From contig CAZQXD010000024.1 in NCBI GenBank assembly GCA_964597315.1, positions 1 through 56,485 on the forward strand: a stretch of 56,485 nucleotides of DNA, written 5' to 3'. Position numbers and translations under genes: made by a program. Below are positions 41,140 through 49,421 of the stretch, piece by piece. Position 1 is the first letter of the stretch. Every line of letters starts with the position of its first letter. Below the pieces are notes generated by a model. The model worked only from the letters and a program-made list of their open reading frames with translations. It was not told the DNA's origin and did not search any database. The DNA is from CAZQXD01 sp964597315 (GTDB taxonomy: Bacteria > Pseudomonadota > Gammaproteobacteria > Competibacterales > Competibacteraceae).

Positions 41140-41910
41140 GTGGAACATACAGTTTGTTATGAGCAACCCCTGAACGAGCGGAGTCGGATGCTACTGCGTC
41201 TGGAATTTCTGTTCGATCAACTGGCCCACGCCTCCGCCGGTGACTCGGTTTGGGACACTCGCGCCGCCCTGCACAGCTTGTTCGAGATCCTCGACCTGCT
41301 GGGACGCAACGAACTCAGGGCGGAACTCCTCAAGGAACTGGATCGCCATACCGCCACCCTCAATCGCCTGCGCCCCACTCCGGGGGTCAACCCCCACGCC
41401 TTGGGTGTGGTGCTGGACGAAATCAACGCGGTCGTGGAGCGGCTTTACGGCCTGAATAGCCAGCGTTTCGAGGAGGTCCGTCAAAACGACTTCCTCAACG
41501 CCATCCGCCAACGCAGCAACATCCCCGGGGGCACCTGCCGCTTCGACCTGCCCGCCCTGCACAACTGGCTGCAACAAGGACCCGAGCAGCGCAACCCTTG
41601 TCTGGATGGCTGGCTGGCTCCGTTCCAGCCCATGGAAGACGCGGTGCGGCTGATCCTGCGGCTGATCCGCACCAGCGCCGATTGCAGCGATGAAATCGCC
41701 CGCAGCGGGTTTTTCCAGAAATCCCTGGACAGCACCGCGCCCTCCCAGATCGTGCGGGTGTTACTGCCCCGTGAGGCCCGGAGTTACCCGGAAATCAGCG
41801 GCGGCCGACACCGGTTTTCCATCCGTTTCATGTACCAGCCCGACCCCAGTCGACGCGCCCAGCCCCTGACCGAGGATGTGGCGTTCCGGCTGATGTGTTG
41901 CGTCATTTAG
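41140..41910 (+). CDS. zapD: Cell division protein ZapD
   Basis: A 256-residue FtsZ-binding protein that bundles protofilaments and stabilises the Z-ring. Family motifs include CYEQPLNERSRMLLRLEFLFDQL at the N-terminus, then EILDLLGRNELRAELLKELDRH and IRQRSNIPGGTCRFDLPALHNWLQ. The GTG at 41140 is preferred: the aagg ribosome binding site is 7 bases away, while a TTG at 41134 is too close to it. FtsZ itself is encoded 9 kb downstream on the other strand. yacG, its usual downstream partner, is absent. Confidence 0.93.
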   Translation: MEHTVCYEQPLNERSRMLLRLEFLFDQLAHASAGDSVWDTRAALHSLFEILDLLGRNELRAELLKELDRHTATLNRLRPTPGVNPHALGVVLDEINAVVERLYGLNSQRFEEVRQNDFLNAIRQRSNIPGGTCRFDLPALHNWLQQGPEQRNPCLDGWLAPFQPMEDAVRLILRLIRTSADCSDEIARSGFFQKSLDSTAPSQIVRVLLPREARSYPEISGGRHRFSIRFMYQPDPSRRAQPLTEDVAFRLMCCVI

Positions 41911-41958
41911 CCGCCGGCCGGGAACGCCGGGAACGGGCGGCCTGCTCAGGAGTCGCTT

Positions 41959-43824
41959 GTGCCCGAACGTGTCTTACGCGCCCTGCTGCTGTTTCTGCTG
42001 CTGGCCTCGCCGCTACTTTATATTCCCGGCCTGCGTGACCCCTCATCCCTGCCCCGCTACGCCCTGCTGGGATTGACCGCCGGCCTGGGGCTGCTGATCT
42101 GGCTGACGCCAATGGCCGGATGGCGGCCCCGGTTGCGGGTCAATGCTCTGCTGGTTCCCGTGCTGCTGTTGCTGGGTTGGGCTTCCCTGTCGCTGCTGTG
42201 GACGGTCGATCCCGCCAATGGCTGGATTGATCTTTTGCAACTGGCTGGATTGGTTGCTGTTTTCGTGCTGTTTGCGGTGGCTGCCGAGGCCCGCTGGCAG
42301 GGGGGTCTGCTGATCGCCGCAGTGACCGGCGCCACCCTGGCGGCGCTGGTGGGCACTCTCCAGAACTTCAACCTGAACCCTCTGGGATTGCTGGGTTTTC
42401 TCCACGGTCCCACGTATTTCACCAACGTCCCGTCCACCTTCACCAACAAAAACTTCGCCTCGATTTATCTGGACCTTATTCTGCCCATGGCCGCGCTGCT
42501 GGTGCTGCTGGTTCGAAACCGGCGCAGCGCCTGGCTGGCGGCCTTGGGCCTCGCCTTGTGTCTGAGCTATCAGTTGCTTGCCTATACCCGGGGTTCCTGG
42601 CTGGGGATGCTGGTGGCTGGCGGCGTGCTGGTGGTTATCGTCTCCCGCCGACCGGACCTCCGGGCGCTCCTGGCCCGCCGGATACGGTTGCGGGCCTGGC
42701 CACTACTGGCCGCCCTGGGCGTGGCCTTGGCCCTATTCATGGCGCCGGGCAAGTATGACAGCCGACATGTCACCCGGGAAAGCTCCGTCACCATCCGTCT
42801 GGTCAGCTATCTCCAAGCCCTGGAGTTGATTCGTGAAAACCCCGTGCTTGGCACGGGCGTGGGCGGCTTTCGCCAAGCCTTCCGGCCTCAGGTCCACCAC
42901 CTGCTAAAACCCGGTGGTAGGGACCGGCATCTGGTGCGCCTCCATAACGACCTTTTGCAGTACGCCGTGGAACTGGGCCTGCCCGGCGCTCTCCTGGCCC
43001 TGGGGATATATATCTGGGCGCTGGTCCTGTGCCTGGCGATCATCCGGGATGCGCCAGCGCCCCAGGATAAGCTGATGGGGCTAGGCTTGCTGCTGGCCCT
43101 GATGGCTAGCGGTGTCCATTCGGGAGTGGATTTCCCCCTTCACAAACCCGCGTCCGCCCTACAATTTTGGGCCTGGCTGGGGCTGGCTGCCGGTCTCCAC
43201 GCCCGGCTCACTGGCCGTCGCCCCAGAACCCTCAAACCCTCGCTGGCCTGGCCGTCGGCGGTGGCGGCGGTGCTGTTCCTGGGCCTGAACGGGACGTTTT
43301 ATCATCGCTATCTGCAAAGCAGCGGCGACCTGCTCCTGGCCGAGCAAAGCCTGCGCCTGGGCTGGTGCGACGGGGCCAAGCAAGCCATCGACCGGGGGGT
43401 GTCAAGGTTCGGGCTGGACTTCTGGTCCCAGTATATTCGGGCGGAGGCGCACGGCCACTGTCCGGGCGAGCCGAGGCGACGGCTGGCGGTCATGGGCGAG
43501 GTGCTGGCCTACGACCCCACCATCAGCCGCGCCCTGCTGACCCAAGGCTATCTGCGGGCCGAGGCGGGGGAGTTTCAAGCCGCCTTGGGGAATTTCAGCC
43601 AAGTGATCGACCTGTTGCCCAATCAGTCCATGGGGTATATCGGGTTGGGTTATGCCACCCTCAAGGCGGGCCGCTACGCAGCGGCGGAACGGTTTCTGAA
43701 AATGGCTCTGCAAGCAGAGCCGGATAACCCCGAAGCCCAACGCCTGCTGGCGGCGCTGCCCAGATTAACCGCCCCCTTTGAACCAGCGGGCGCTTCAAAA
43801 AAAATGTCTAGGACCCCACCGTAA
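41959..43824 (+). CDS. O-antigen ligase/Wzy-type membrane protein with C-terminal TPRs
   Basis: A 621-residue protein with about 12 membrane segments in the first 440 residues and a Wzy_C (O-antigen ligase) core. Key parts are TYTRGSWLGMLVAGG-like ending of a membrane hairpin, ENPVLGTGVGGFRQAF, the histidine region RLHNDLLQYAVELGLPGALL and GVHSGVDFPLHKPASALQFW. A soluble C-terminal domain (about 450-600) has two TPR motifs (AEAGEFQAALGNFSQVIDLLPNQ and AGRYAAAERFLKMALQAEPDN). Relatives polymerise or transfer glycans in the periplasm (Wzy, WaaL, PglL). The GTG start follows a caggag site. Being next to pil genes raises the idea of pilin glycosylation, but the motifs fit exopolysaccharide enzymes as well. 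Confidence 0.85.
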   Translation: MPERVLRALLLFLLLASPLLYIPGLRDPSSLPRYALLGLTAGLGLLIWLTPMAGWRPRLRVNALLVPVLLLLGWASLSLLWTVDPANGWIDLLQLAGLVAVFVLFAVAAEARWQGGLLIAAVTGATLAALVGTLQNFNLNPLGLLGFLHGPTYFTNVPSTFTNKNFASIYLDLILPMAALLVLLVRNRRSAWLAALGLALCLSYQLLAYTRGSWLGMLVAGGVLVVIVSRRPDLRALLARRIRLRAWPLLAALGVALALFMAPGKYDSRHVTRESSVTIRLVSYLQALELIRENPVLGTGVGGFRQAFRPQVHHLLKPGGRDRHLVRLHNDLLQYAVELGLPGALLALGIYIWALVLCLAIIRDAPAPQDKLMGLGLLLALMASGVHSGVDFPLHKPASALQFWAWLGLAAGLHARLTGRRPRTLKPSLAWPSAVAAVLFLGLNGTFYHRYLQSSGDLLLAEQSLRLGWCDGAKQAIDRGVSRFGLDFWSQYIRAEAHGHCPGEPRRRLAVMGEVLAYDPTISRALLTQGYLRAEAGEFQAALGNFSQVIDLLPNQSMGYIGLGYATLKAGRYAAAERFLKMALQAEPDNPEAQRLLAALPRLTAPFEPAGASKKMSRTPP

Positions 43825-44275
43825 AATCGAATTCCGCCCCATAACCCGGTCCACCCTCCACCCGCACCGTAGCCCGCCAGTCCTGGCGTCCGGCGCCGCA
43901 CACAGGCAACAGGGCCTCGCCGCGCCATAGTCCGTTCTCCCGGCGCAGCTTAAACAGGTTAAACCCCATATTCATATCGGCCATATGAAAGCGCACCGAC
44001 ACGGCCTCGGCGGTGGCGGCCACCGGGCCTGTCAGGGTCACGTCCAGGGGAAAGGCGCGCAGGGGGGTAGGCTGTACCCGGAATCTCAGACCGATGCTTG
44101 ACTGGCCATCCCCAGCCACGCACAAGGTAGTGACCGGGTCGCAAGTGGGGGCGGCGCCCAGGGTGACCGCCGCCGACGAACCGGCCAGCCAAGGACCAAG
44201 CGGAGCCAGCAGCAGTCCCGCCAAAGCCCCCAATCCCGCCAGCAGCGCGAGCATCAGGGCTTGTTTAGGGTTCAC
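43808..44275 (-). CDS. Small periplasmic protein with FixH/YtkA-like domain
   Basis: A 155-residue protein with an N-terminal hydrophobic anchor or signal (about 5-30). The soluble part has two cysteines early (APTCDPVTTLCVA) and one late (LLPVCGAGR). It has a methionine-rich strand HMADMNMGFNLFKL, then GLWRGEALLPVCGAGRQDWRATVRVEG. The pattern of a Met motif, then Trp-x-Gly, then a C-terminal beta-strand resembles FixH/YtkA-like immunoglobulin-fold domains, some of which are linked to copper handling. I do not recognise a named family with certainty. Its start overlaps the end of the mutT-thiE fusion by 11 bases, so it probably shares that transcript. Confidence 0.75.
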   Translation of the reverse strand: MNPKQALMLALLAGLGALAGLLLAPLGPWLAGSSAAVTLGAAPTCDPVTTLCVAGDGQSSIGLRFRVQPTPLRAFPLDVTLTGPVAATAEAVSVRFHMADMNMGFNLFKLRRENGLWRGEALLPVCGAGRQDWRATVRVEGGPGYGAEFDFTVGS

Positions 44276-45248
44276 CCCAAATCCCCCGGATGGCGGCGAT
44301 ACCCCGAGCGCCGACGGCCCAGGCGGTGGGCAGATGGTCCGGGGTCATGCCCCCCAAGGCGTAGACCGGAAAAGGAACCGAAGCGATCAGGGCTTGCAAC
44401 CCCGACCAGCCCAAAGGGATGGCCCCAGGGTGGCTGGCGGTGGGCAGCACCGGCGACACCACCGCGAAATCCACTCCCAAGGCGTGGGCGCGGGCCAGCT
44501 CCGGGGCATTGTGGCAAGAGGCCGCCAGCCAGCGGTCCCCGGGGATGGGTCGGCGCTCCAGGCGCTCCAAGGCCCGGCTGTCCAGGTGCAGGCCATCGAC
44601 ATTCAGCGCCCGCGCCAGTTCCGGGGGGCCGTTTAGCAACAACCTGGCTCCGTGGCGACGGCAGCGGTCCCTGGCCTGGGGATATAGCCCGGCCAGCTCC
44701 GCCGGAGCCAGGGACTTGGCCCGCAACTGCACCAGCCGCGCTCCCCGCTCCAGGGCGGTCTCCAGACGCGCCAGGAACTGGCTGGAGCCACGGGTCGGTT
44801 CGCCGGTGATGAGATAGGTATCGGGCAGGCGCAAGGCGTTGAGAATCGGCCGGTCGGCGGCGGGAAAGTCATGGCCGATCAGCTCATCGGGCAACCGCCA
44901 GTCCAGGGGCTGACCTTCCAGGCCCTGGGGCCGACCCCGGTAACGGGTGACCCGCCACACATCCAGCAGCACGGATTTGTCGGCATAGTCATGGCGCACC
45001 CGGATCAATGGCCGGGCGGCCTCCACCCGCACCCCCAGTTCCTCGGCCAACTCCCGATCCAGGGCGGCGGTCACCGACTCGCCGACCTCCAGCTTACCCC
45101 CAGGAAACTCCCACAAGCCGCCCTGGTGGACATGCTCCGGGCGGCGGCTGACCAACACCCGGCCCTGGCCATCCTCCAGCACCCCCACGGCCACATGGAC
45201 CAGGGCCGCTTCAGGTGCGGTATTCGGCGTTGATGCGCACGTAGTCAT
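44265..45248 (-). CDS. mutT: 8-oxo-dGTP diphosphatase MutT fused to a thiamine-phosphate-synthase-like domain
   Basis: A 327-residue two-domain protein. Residues 15-140 form a Nudix hydrolase: the Nudix box is GGKLEVGESVTAALDRELAEELGV, and the N-terminal VHVAVGVLEDGQGRVLVSRR matches MutT, which removes 8-oxo-dGTP from the nucleotide pool. Residues 150-327 form a ThiE/TenI-like TIM barrel (LVQLRAKSL, DGLHLDSRAL, AVVSPVLPTASHPGAIPLGW, VYALGGMTPDHL). The catalytic lysine and phosphate loops of ThiE look only partly kept, so thiamine phosphate synthase activity is uncertain. Such fusions are known in Pseudomonas-type Gammaproteobacteria. The 5' end overlaps argJ by 38 bases. Confidence 0.92.
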   Translation of the reverse strand: MTTCASTPNTAPEAALVHVAVGVLEDGQGRVLVSRRPEHVHQGGLWEFPGGKLEVGESVTAALDRELAEELGVRVEAARPLIRVRHDYADKSVLLDVWRVTRYRGRPQGLEGQPLDWRLPDELIGHDFPAADRPILNALRLPDTYLITGEPTRGSSQFLARLETALERGARLVQLRAKSLAPAELAGLYPQARDRCRRHGARLLLNGPPELARALNVDGLHLDSRALERLERRPIPGDRWLAASCHNAPELARAHALGVDFAVVSPVLPTASHPGAIPLGWSGLQALIASVPFPVYALGGMTPDHLPTAWAVGARGIAAIRGIWGEP

Positions 45249-46416
45249 AGGATAAATCGGTGGTCCACACCCGGGCTGTGGCGCTCCCCCGGCCCAGGTT
45301 CACCCCCACGGTGATGTCGCCCCGGGCCATGACCTCGCGGCCCTGCGCTTCGGTGTAATCGGCGGCCCGGCCCCCGGCCCGGACGATGCAGACCTGGTCC
45401 AGGTGGATGGTGATGGCCGACAAGTCCAGGTCGGCCAGGCCGGAGCGGCCCACGGCGGCCAAAATCCGGCCCCAGTTGGGATCGGAGGCGAAAAACGCGG
45501 TCTTGACCAGGGGCGAGTGGGCGATGGTGAACGCCACCTGTCGGCATTCCTCCCGGTCCCGGCCCCCGTCCACGGCCACGGTGATGAACTTGGTGGCCCC
45601 TTCTCCGTCCCGGACGATGGCCTGAGCCAGTTCCAGGCAGACCTCGCCTAAGGCCGCTTTCAGCGCCAAAGCGCCGGGATCGGTCTCGGACCCGATGGGT
45701 GGCCCCACCACGCCGGTGGCCAGCCAGAGGCAGGCATCGTTGGTGGAGGTGTCCCCGTCCACGGTGATGGCGTTGAAGGTCTCCTGAACGCTGTCATCCA
45801 GCCAGCTCTGCAACAAGGCCGGGTCCACGGCGGCGTCGGTGGCCACGAAGGCCAGCATGGTGGCCATATCCGGCTTGATCATGCCAGCGCCCTTGGCGAT
45901 GCCGGTGACGGTGACGGTGGCGCCGTCCACGGTCAGTTGCCGGGAGCAGCACTTGGGCCGGGTGTCGGTGGTCATGATGCCGTGGGCGGCATCCTCCCAG
46001 CCTTCGGCCCGCAGATCGGCGAAGGCCGAGGGCAGACCGGCCACCAACCGCGCCAGGGGCAGCGGCTCGCCGATCACCCCGGTGGAAAAGGGCAATACCT
46101 CCTGGGGCCGACAGCCCAGCAGATCAGCCACTGCCTGGCAGGTGGCCCGGGCGTCGATAAGGCCGGACTCGCCGGTGCCAGCGTTGGCGTTGCCGGTGTT
46201 GATGACCAGATAGCGGGGGGCGGCGGCGTTCAGATGCTCCCGGGCCACGATTACTGGGGCGGCGCAAAAGGCGTTACGGGTGAACACCGCCGCGCAGACC
46301 GTGCCCGGCGCCGTTTCCAACAGCACCAGGTCGCGGCGGTCGGGATATTTGATGCCCGCCCGGGCCACGCCCAGACGAATACCCGTCACCGGTGAGGACG
46401 GCAAGGTGTCGGCCAT
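45211..46416 (-). CDS. argJ: Bifunctional glutamate N-acetyltransferase/amino-acid acetyltransferase ArgJ
   Basis: A 401-residue precursor that cleaves itself into alpha and beta chains at the Ala-Thr bond in KPDMATMLAFVATDA; the new N-terminal Thr is the nucleophile. ArgJ transfers acetyl from N-acetylornithine to glutamate in the cyclic arginine pathway. Other signatures are INTGNANAGTG, GIAKGAGMI and SDPNWGRILAAVGRSG. The start at 46416 (MADTLPSSPVTGIRLGVARAGIK) is 10 bases after the secA stop; the upstream open frame is antisense-like. The secA-argJ-mutT order is conserved in Pseudomonas-like genomes. Confidence 0.95.
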   Translation of the reverse strand: MADTLPSSPVTGIRLGVARAGIKYPDRRDLVLLETAPGTVCAAVFTRNAFCAAPVIVAREHLNAAAPRYLVINTGNANAGTGESGLIDARATCQAVADLLGCRPQEVLPFSTGVIGEPLPLARLVAGLPSAFADLRAEGWEDAAHGIMTTDTRPKCCSRQLTVDGATVTVTGIAKGAGMIKPDMATMLAFVATDAAVDPALLQSWLDDSVQETFNAITVDGDTSTNDACLWLATGVVGPPIGSETDPGALALKAALGEVCLELAQAIVRDGEGATKFITVAVDGGRDREECRQVAFTIAHSPLVKTAFFASDPNWGRILAAVGRSGLADLDLSAITIHLDQVCIVRAGGRAADYTEAQGREVMARGDITVGVNLGRGSATARVWTTDLSYDYVRINAEYRT

Positions 46417-46426
46417 GGTCAAGCCC

Positions 46427-49141
46427 TCACTCCACACGCCCGTGACAGTGTTTGTACTTCTTGCCGGAACCACAGGGACAAGGCTCGTTGCGGCCCACTT
46501 TGCGCCCCTCCCGGACAAAAGGCGTGTGTTCCTCCCGCTGCCCAGGCGGGGCCTCGTCCTCCTCCGTATCCCCGGCCAGGGCCGACACCTCGGCATGCTG
46601 GAACTGCATTTTTTCGGGGGCGCGGCGCTGGGGCGCCGGTTCCGGGGGCTGCTCGGGCTGGAACTGGACCCGGGACAGGAAACTGACCACTTCCTGCTGG
46701 ATTCTGTCCAGCAGCGCCGTGAACATTTCGAAAGCTTCCCGCTTGTACTCCTGCTTGGGGTTCTTGGCTGCGTAACCCCGCAAGTGGATGCCCTGGCGCA
46801 GGTAATCCATGGCCGCCAGATGTTCCTTCCATTGGGTGTCCAGCATTTGCAGCAGGATGGCTTTTTCAAACTGGCGCATCCAGGCCGGGTTAACCATAGC
46901 CTCCTTGTCGGCATAGACTTTGTCGAAAGCCTCGGCGACCCGTTCGCGCAGGCTTTCCTCGTGGAGGGTGGCGTCCTGCTCCAGCCACTGGGCCAGGGGC
47001 AGCTTGAGGCCGAAGTTCTGCTCTAGGGCCGCCTCCAGGCCGGGCACGTCCCACTGTTCCTCCAAGCTCTGGGGCGGGATGTACTCGTCAATGGTCCGGG
47101 TCAGGGCCGCCTGGCGCATGGACTGAATGGTGTCGGAGACGTCCTGGGCCTCCAGCAGTTCGTTGCGCTGCTGGTAGATGACTTTGCGCTGGTCGTTGGC
47201 CACGTCGTCGAATTCCAGCAGGTTTTTGCGGATATCGAAGTTGTGGGCTTCTACCTTGCGCTGGGCATTCTCGATGGCCTTGGTGACCCAGGGATGTTCG
47301 ATGGCCTCCCCTTCCTCCATGCCCAGTTTTTGCATCAACCCGGACACCCGGTCGGAGGCGAAAATACGCATCAGGCTGTCTTGCAGGGACAGATAAAAGC
47401 GCGAGGACCCCGGGTCTCCCTGGCGACCGGAGCGGCCCCGGAGCTGGTTGTCGATGCGCCGGGACTCGTGGCGCTCGGTGCCCACGATATGCAGACCGCC
47501 GGCCTGGATAACTTGTTCGTGGCGGCGCTGCCAGTCCTCCCGAACCTGCCGCCAGGCCGCCTCGTCCGCCTCCGGCCCTAGGGCGTCCTGCTCCACCTGG
47601 AGGCTGCCACCCAGCACGATGTCGGTGCCACGGCCGGCCATATTGGTGGCAATGGTCACGGCGCCTGGCCGACCGGCCTGGGCGACGATCTCCGCCTCCC
47701 GCTCGTGCTGCTTGGCGTTGAGCACCTGATGGGGGATTTTCTCTTTGCCAAGCAGGCTGGCAAGATATTCGGAGACCTCGATGGAGGTGGTGCCCACCAG
47801 CACCGGCTGACCCCGTTTGTGGCAGTCCTGGATGTCCTCGATCACCGCCTTGTACTTGTCCTCGGTGGTGAGAAACACCAGATCGCCCATATCCTTGCGC
47901 ACCATGGGCTGATGGGTGGGAATGACCACGACCTCCAGGCCGTAGATCTGCTGGAACTCGAAGGCTTCGGTGTCGGCGGTGCCGGTCATGCCGGAGAGTT
48001 TGTTATAGAGACGGAAATAGTTCTGGAAGGTGATGGAGGCCAGGGTCTGATTTTCCGACTGGATGGACACCCCTTCCTTGGCCTCGATGGCCTGGTGCAG
48101 GCCGTCGGACCAGCGCCGACCCGGCATGGTGCGGCCGGTGAATTCATCCACGATCACCACCTGGCCGTCGCGCACGATGTATTCCTTATCCCGCAAGAAC
48201 AGCACATGGGCGCGCAGACAGGCGTTCAGATGGTGGAACAGAATCAGATTCTGGGCGTCGTAGAGACTCTCGCCTTCCTTGAGCAGACCGGTCTCGGTAA
48301 GCAGGTTTTCGACTTTTTCGTGGCCTTCCTCGGTGAGAAACACCTGTTTGGTCTTTTCATCCACCGAGTAATCACCCGGGCCTTCTTCCTCTTGCTGTTT
48401 GCTCAGCCCAGGCACCACCTCGTTGATCCGCTTGTATAACTCGGAGGATTCCTCGGCGGGGCCGGAGATGATCAGAGGGGTGCGGGCCTCGTCGATGAGG
48501 ATGGAGTCCACCTCGTCCACCACCGCAAAGTTCAGCTCCCGCTGGACTTTCTGATCCAGGCTGAAGGCCATGTTGTCCCGCAGATAGTCGAAGCCGAACT
48601 CATTGTTGGTGCCGTAGGTGATGTCGGACCCATAGGCGGCGCGCTTCTCGTCGGGGTTCATGCCGGCCACCGACACCCCCACGGTCATGCCTAGAAAGCC
48701 GTAGAGCCGACCCATCCACTCGGCGTCACGGCGGGCCAGGTAGTCGTTGACGGTGACCACATGCACGCCCTTGCCGGACAGGGCATTGAGATAGACCGCC
48801 AGGGTGGCCACCAGAGTCTTGCCCTCGCCGGTGCGCATCTCGGCGATCTTGCCCTGGTGCAACACCATGCCGCCGATAAGTTGCACGTCGAAGTGGCGCA
48901 TCTCCAATACCCGCTTGCCCGCCTCCCGCACCACGGCGAAGGCTTCCGGCAGCAGCGCGTCCAGGGTCTCGCCCTTGGCGACCCGATCCTTGAACTCGGC
49001 GGTCTTGGCCCGCAATTGCTCGTCGGACAGGGCCTGAATTTGCGGTTCCAGGGCGTTGATCTGGGTCACCGTCTTGCGCATGCCCCGCAGCACCCGCTCG
49101 TTGCGGCTGCCGAAAATCTTCTTCAGTACGTTGCTGACCAT
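46427..49141 (-). CDS. secA: Preprotein translocase ATPase SecA
   Basis: A 904-residue motor that drives proteins through SecYEG. NBD1 has Walker A MRTGEGKTLVATL and DEVDSILIDEARTPLIISGP. The preprotein-crosslinking domain, NBD2 (GRGTDIVLGGSLQ and RRIDNQLRGRSGRQGDPGSS), the helical scaffold and wing domains follow. The C-terminus ends with the zinc-binding SEC-C motif GRNEPCPCGSGKKYKHCHG, which binds SecB and phospholipid. Length is typical (about 900-910). No secM gene is seen upstream, so SecM-type control is unlikely here. Confidence 0.98.
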   Translation of the reverse strand: MVSNVLKKIFGSRNERVLRGMRKTVTQINALEPQIQALSDEQLRAKTAEFKDRVAKGETLDALLPEAFAVVREAGKRVLEMRHFDVQLIGGMVLHQGKIAEMRTGEGKTLVATLAVYLNALSGKGVHVVTVNDYLARRDAEWMGRLYGFLGMTVGVSVAGMNPDEKRAAYGSDITYGTNNEFGFDYLRDNMAFSLDQKVQRELNFAVVDEVDSILIDEARTPLIISGPAEESSELYKRINEVVPGLSKQQEEEGPGDYSVDEKTKQVFLTEEGHEKVENLLTETGLLKEGESLYDAQNLILFHHLNACLRAHVLFLRDKEYIVRDGQVVIVDEFTGRTMPGRRWSDGLHQAIEAKEGVSIQSENQTLASITFQNYFRLYNKLSGMTGTADTEAFEFQQIYGLEVVVIPTHQPMVRKDMGDLVFLTTEDKYKAVIEDIQDCHKRGQPVLVGTTSIEVSEYLASLLGKEKIPHQVLNAKQHEREAEIVAQAGRPGAVTIATNMAGRGTDIVLGGSLQVEQDALGPEADEAAWRQVREDWQRRHEQVIQAGGLHIVGTERHESRRIDNQLRGRSGRQGDPGSSRFYLSLQDSLMRIFASDRVSGLMQKLGMEEGEAIEHPWVTKAIENAQRKVEAHNFDIRKNLLEFDDVANDQRKVIYQQRNELLEAQDVSDTIQSMRQAALTRTIDEYIPPQSLEEQWDVPGLEAALEQNFGLKLPLAQWLEQDATLHEESLRERVAEAFDKVYADKEAMVNPAWMRQFEKAILLQMLDTQWKEHLAAMDYLRQGIHLRGYAAKNPKQEYKREAFEMFTALLDRIQQEVVSFLSRVQFQPEQPPEPAPQRRAPEKMQFQHAEVSALAGDTEEDEAPPGQREEHTPFVREGRKVGRNEPCPCGSGKKYKHCHGRVE

Positions 49142-49421
49142 GAATGAGCCTTCTTCGATCCGCGCTAAATCGCGGAATGATAACTCATCCGGGGGGGATT
49201 CGCAGGGGTGTTCGGACTACCGGGAGCCGCCCGCCGGGTTTCTCAGCACTGAGCGCAAGGCCATAGGCGGCCCGCCACAGCGCCGATGCCCTGTTCGGGG
49301 TCCCGGCTGCGGTTTCCAGCCGCTCGCCCACGCCGAGCAACCCGAAACCGCGCTGTCCACGCAGGACCACACCCTGGCCGAAGGCAGCCAGGGGAATAGT
49401 CGGCAAAATCAGGGCCGACGG
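49142..49421. other. Spacer between lpxC and secA
   Basis: This 280-bp gap holds no recognisable gene. A minus-strand frame (49185-49406, TTG start, about 73 codons) is open but matches no known family, has no good ribosome binding site, and contains none of the features of DciA (DUF721), SecM or the M23 peptidase often found here. The secA promoter must lie in this stretch; no consensus pair stands out. Confidence 0.5.

Noticed and set aside
45211..46914. argJ frame read as a 567-residue protein
   Set aside because: The first 166 residues are the other-frame reading of the secA 3' end; the ArgJ N-terminus fits the ATG at 46416.
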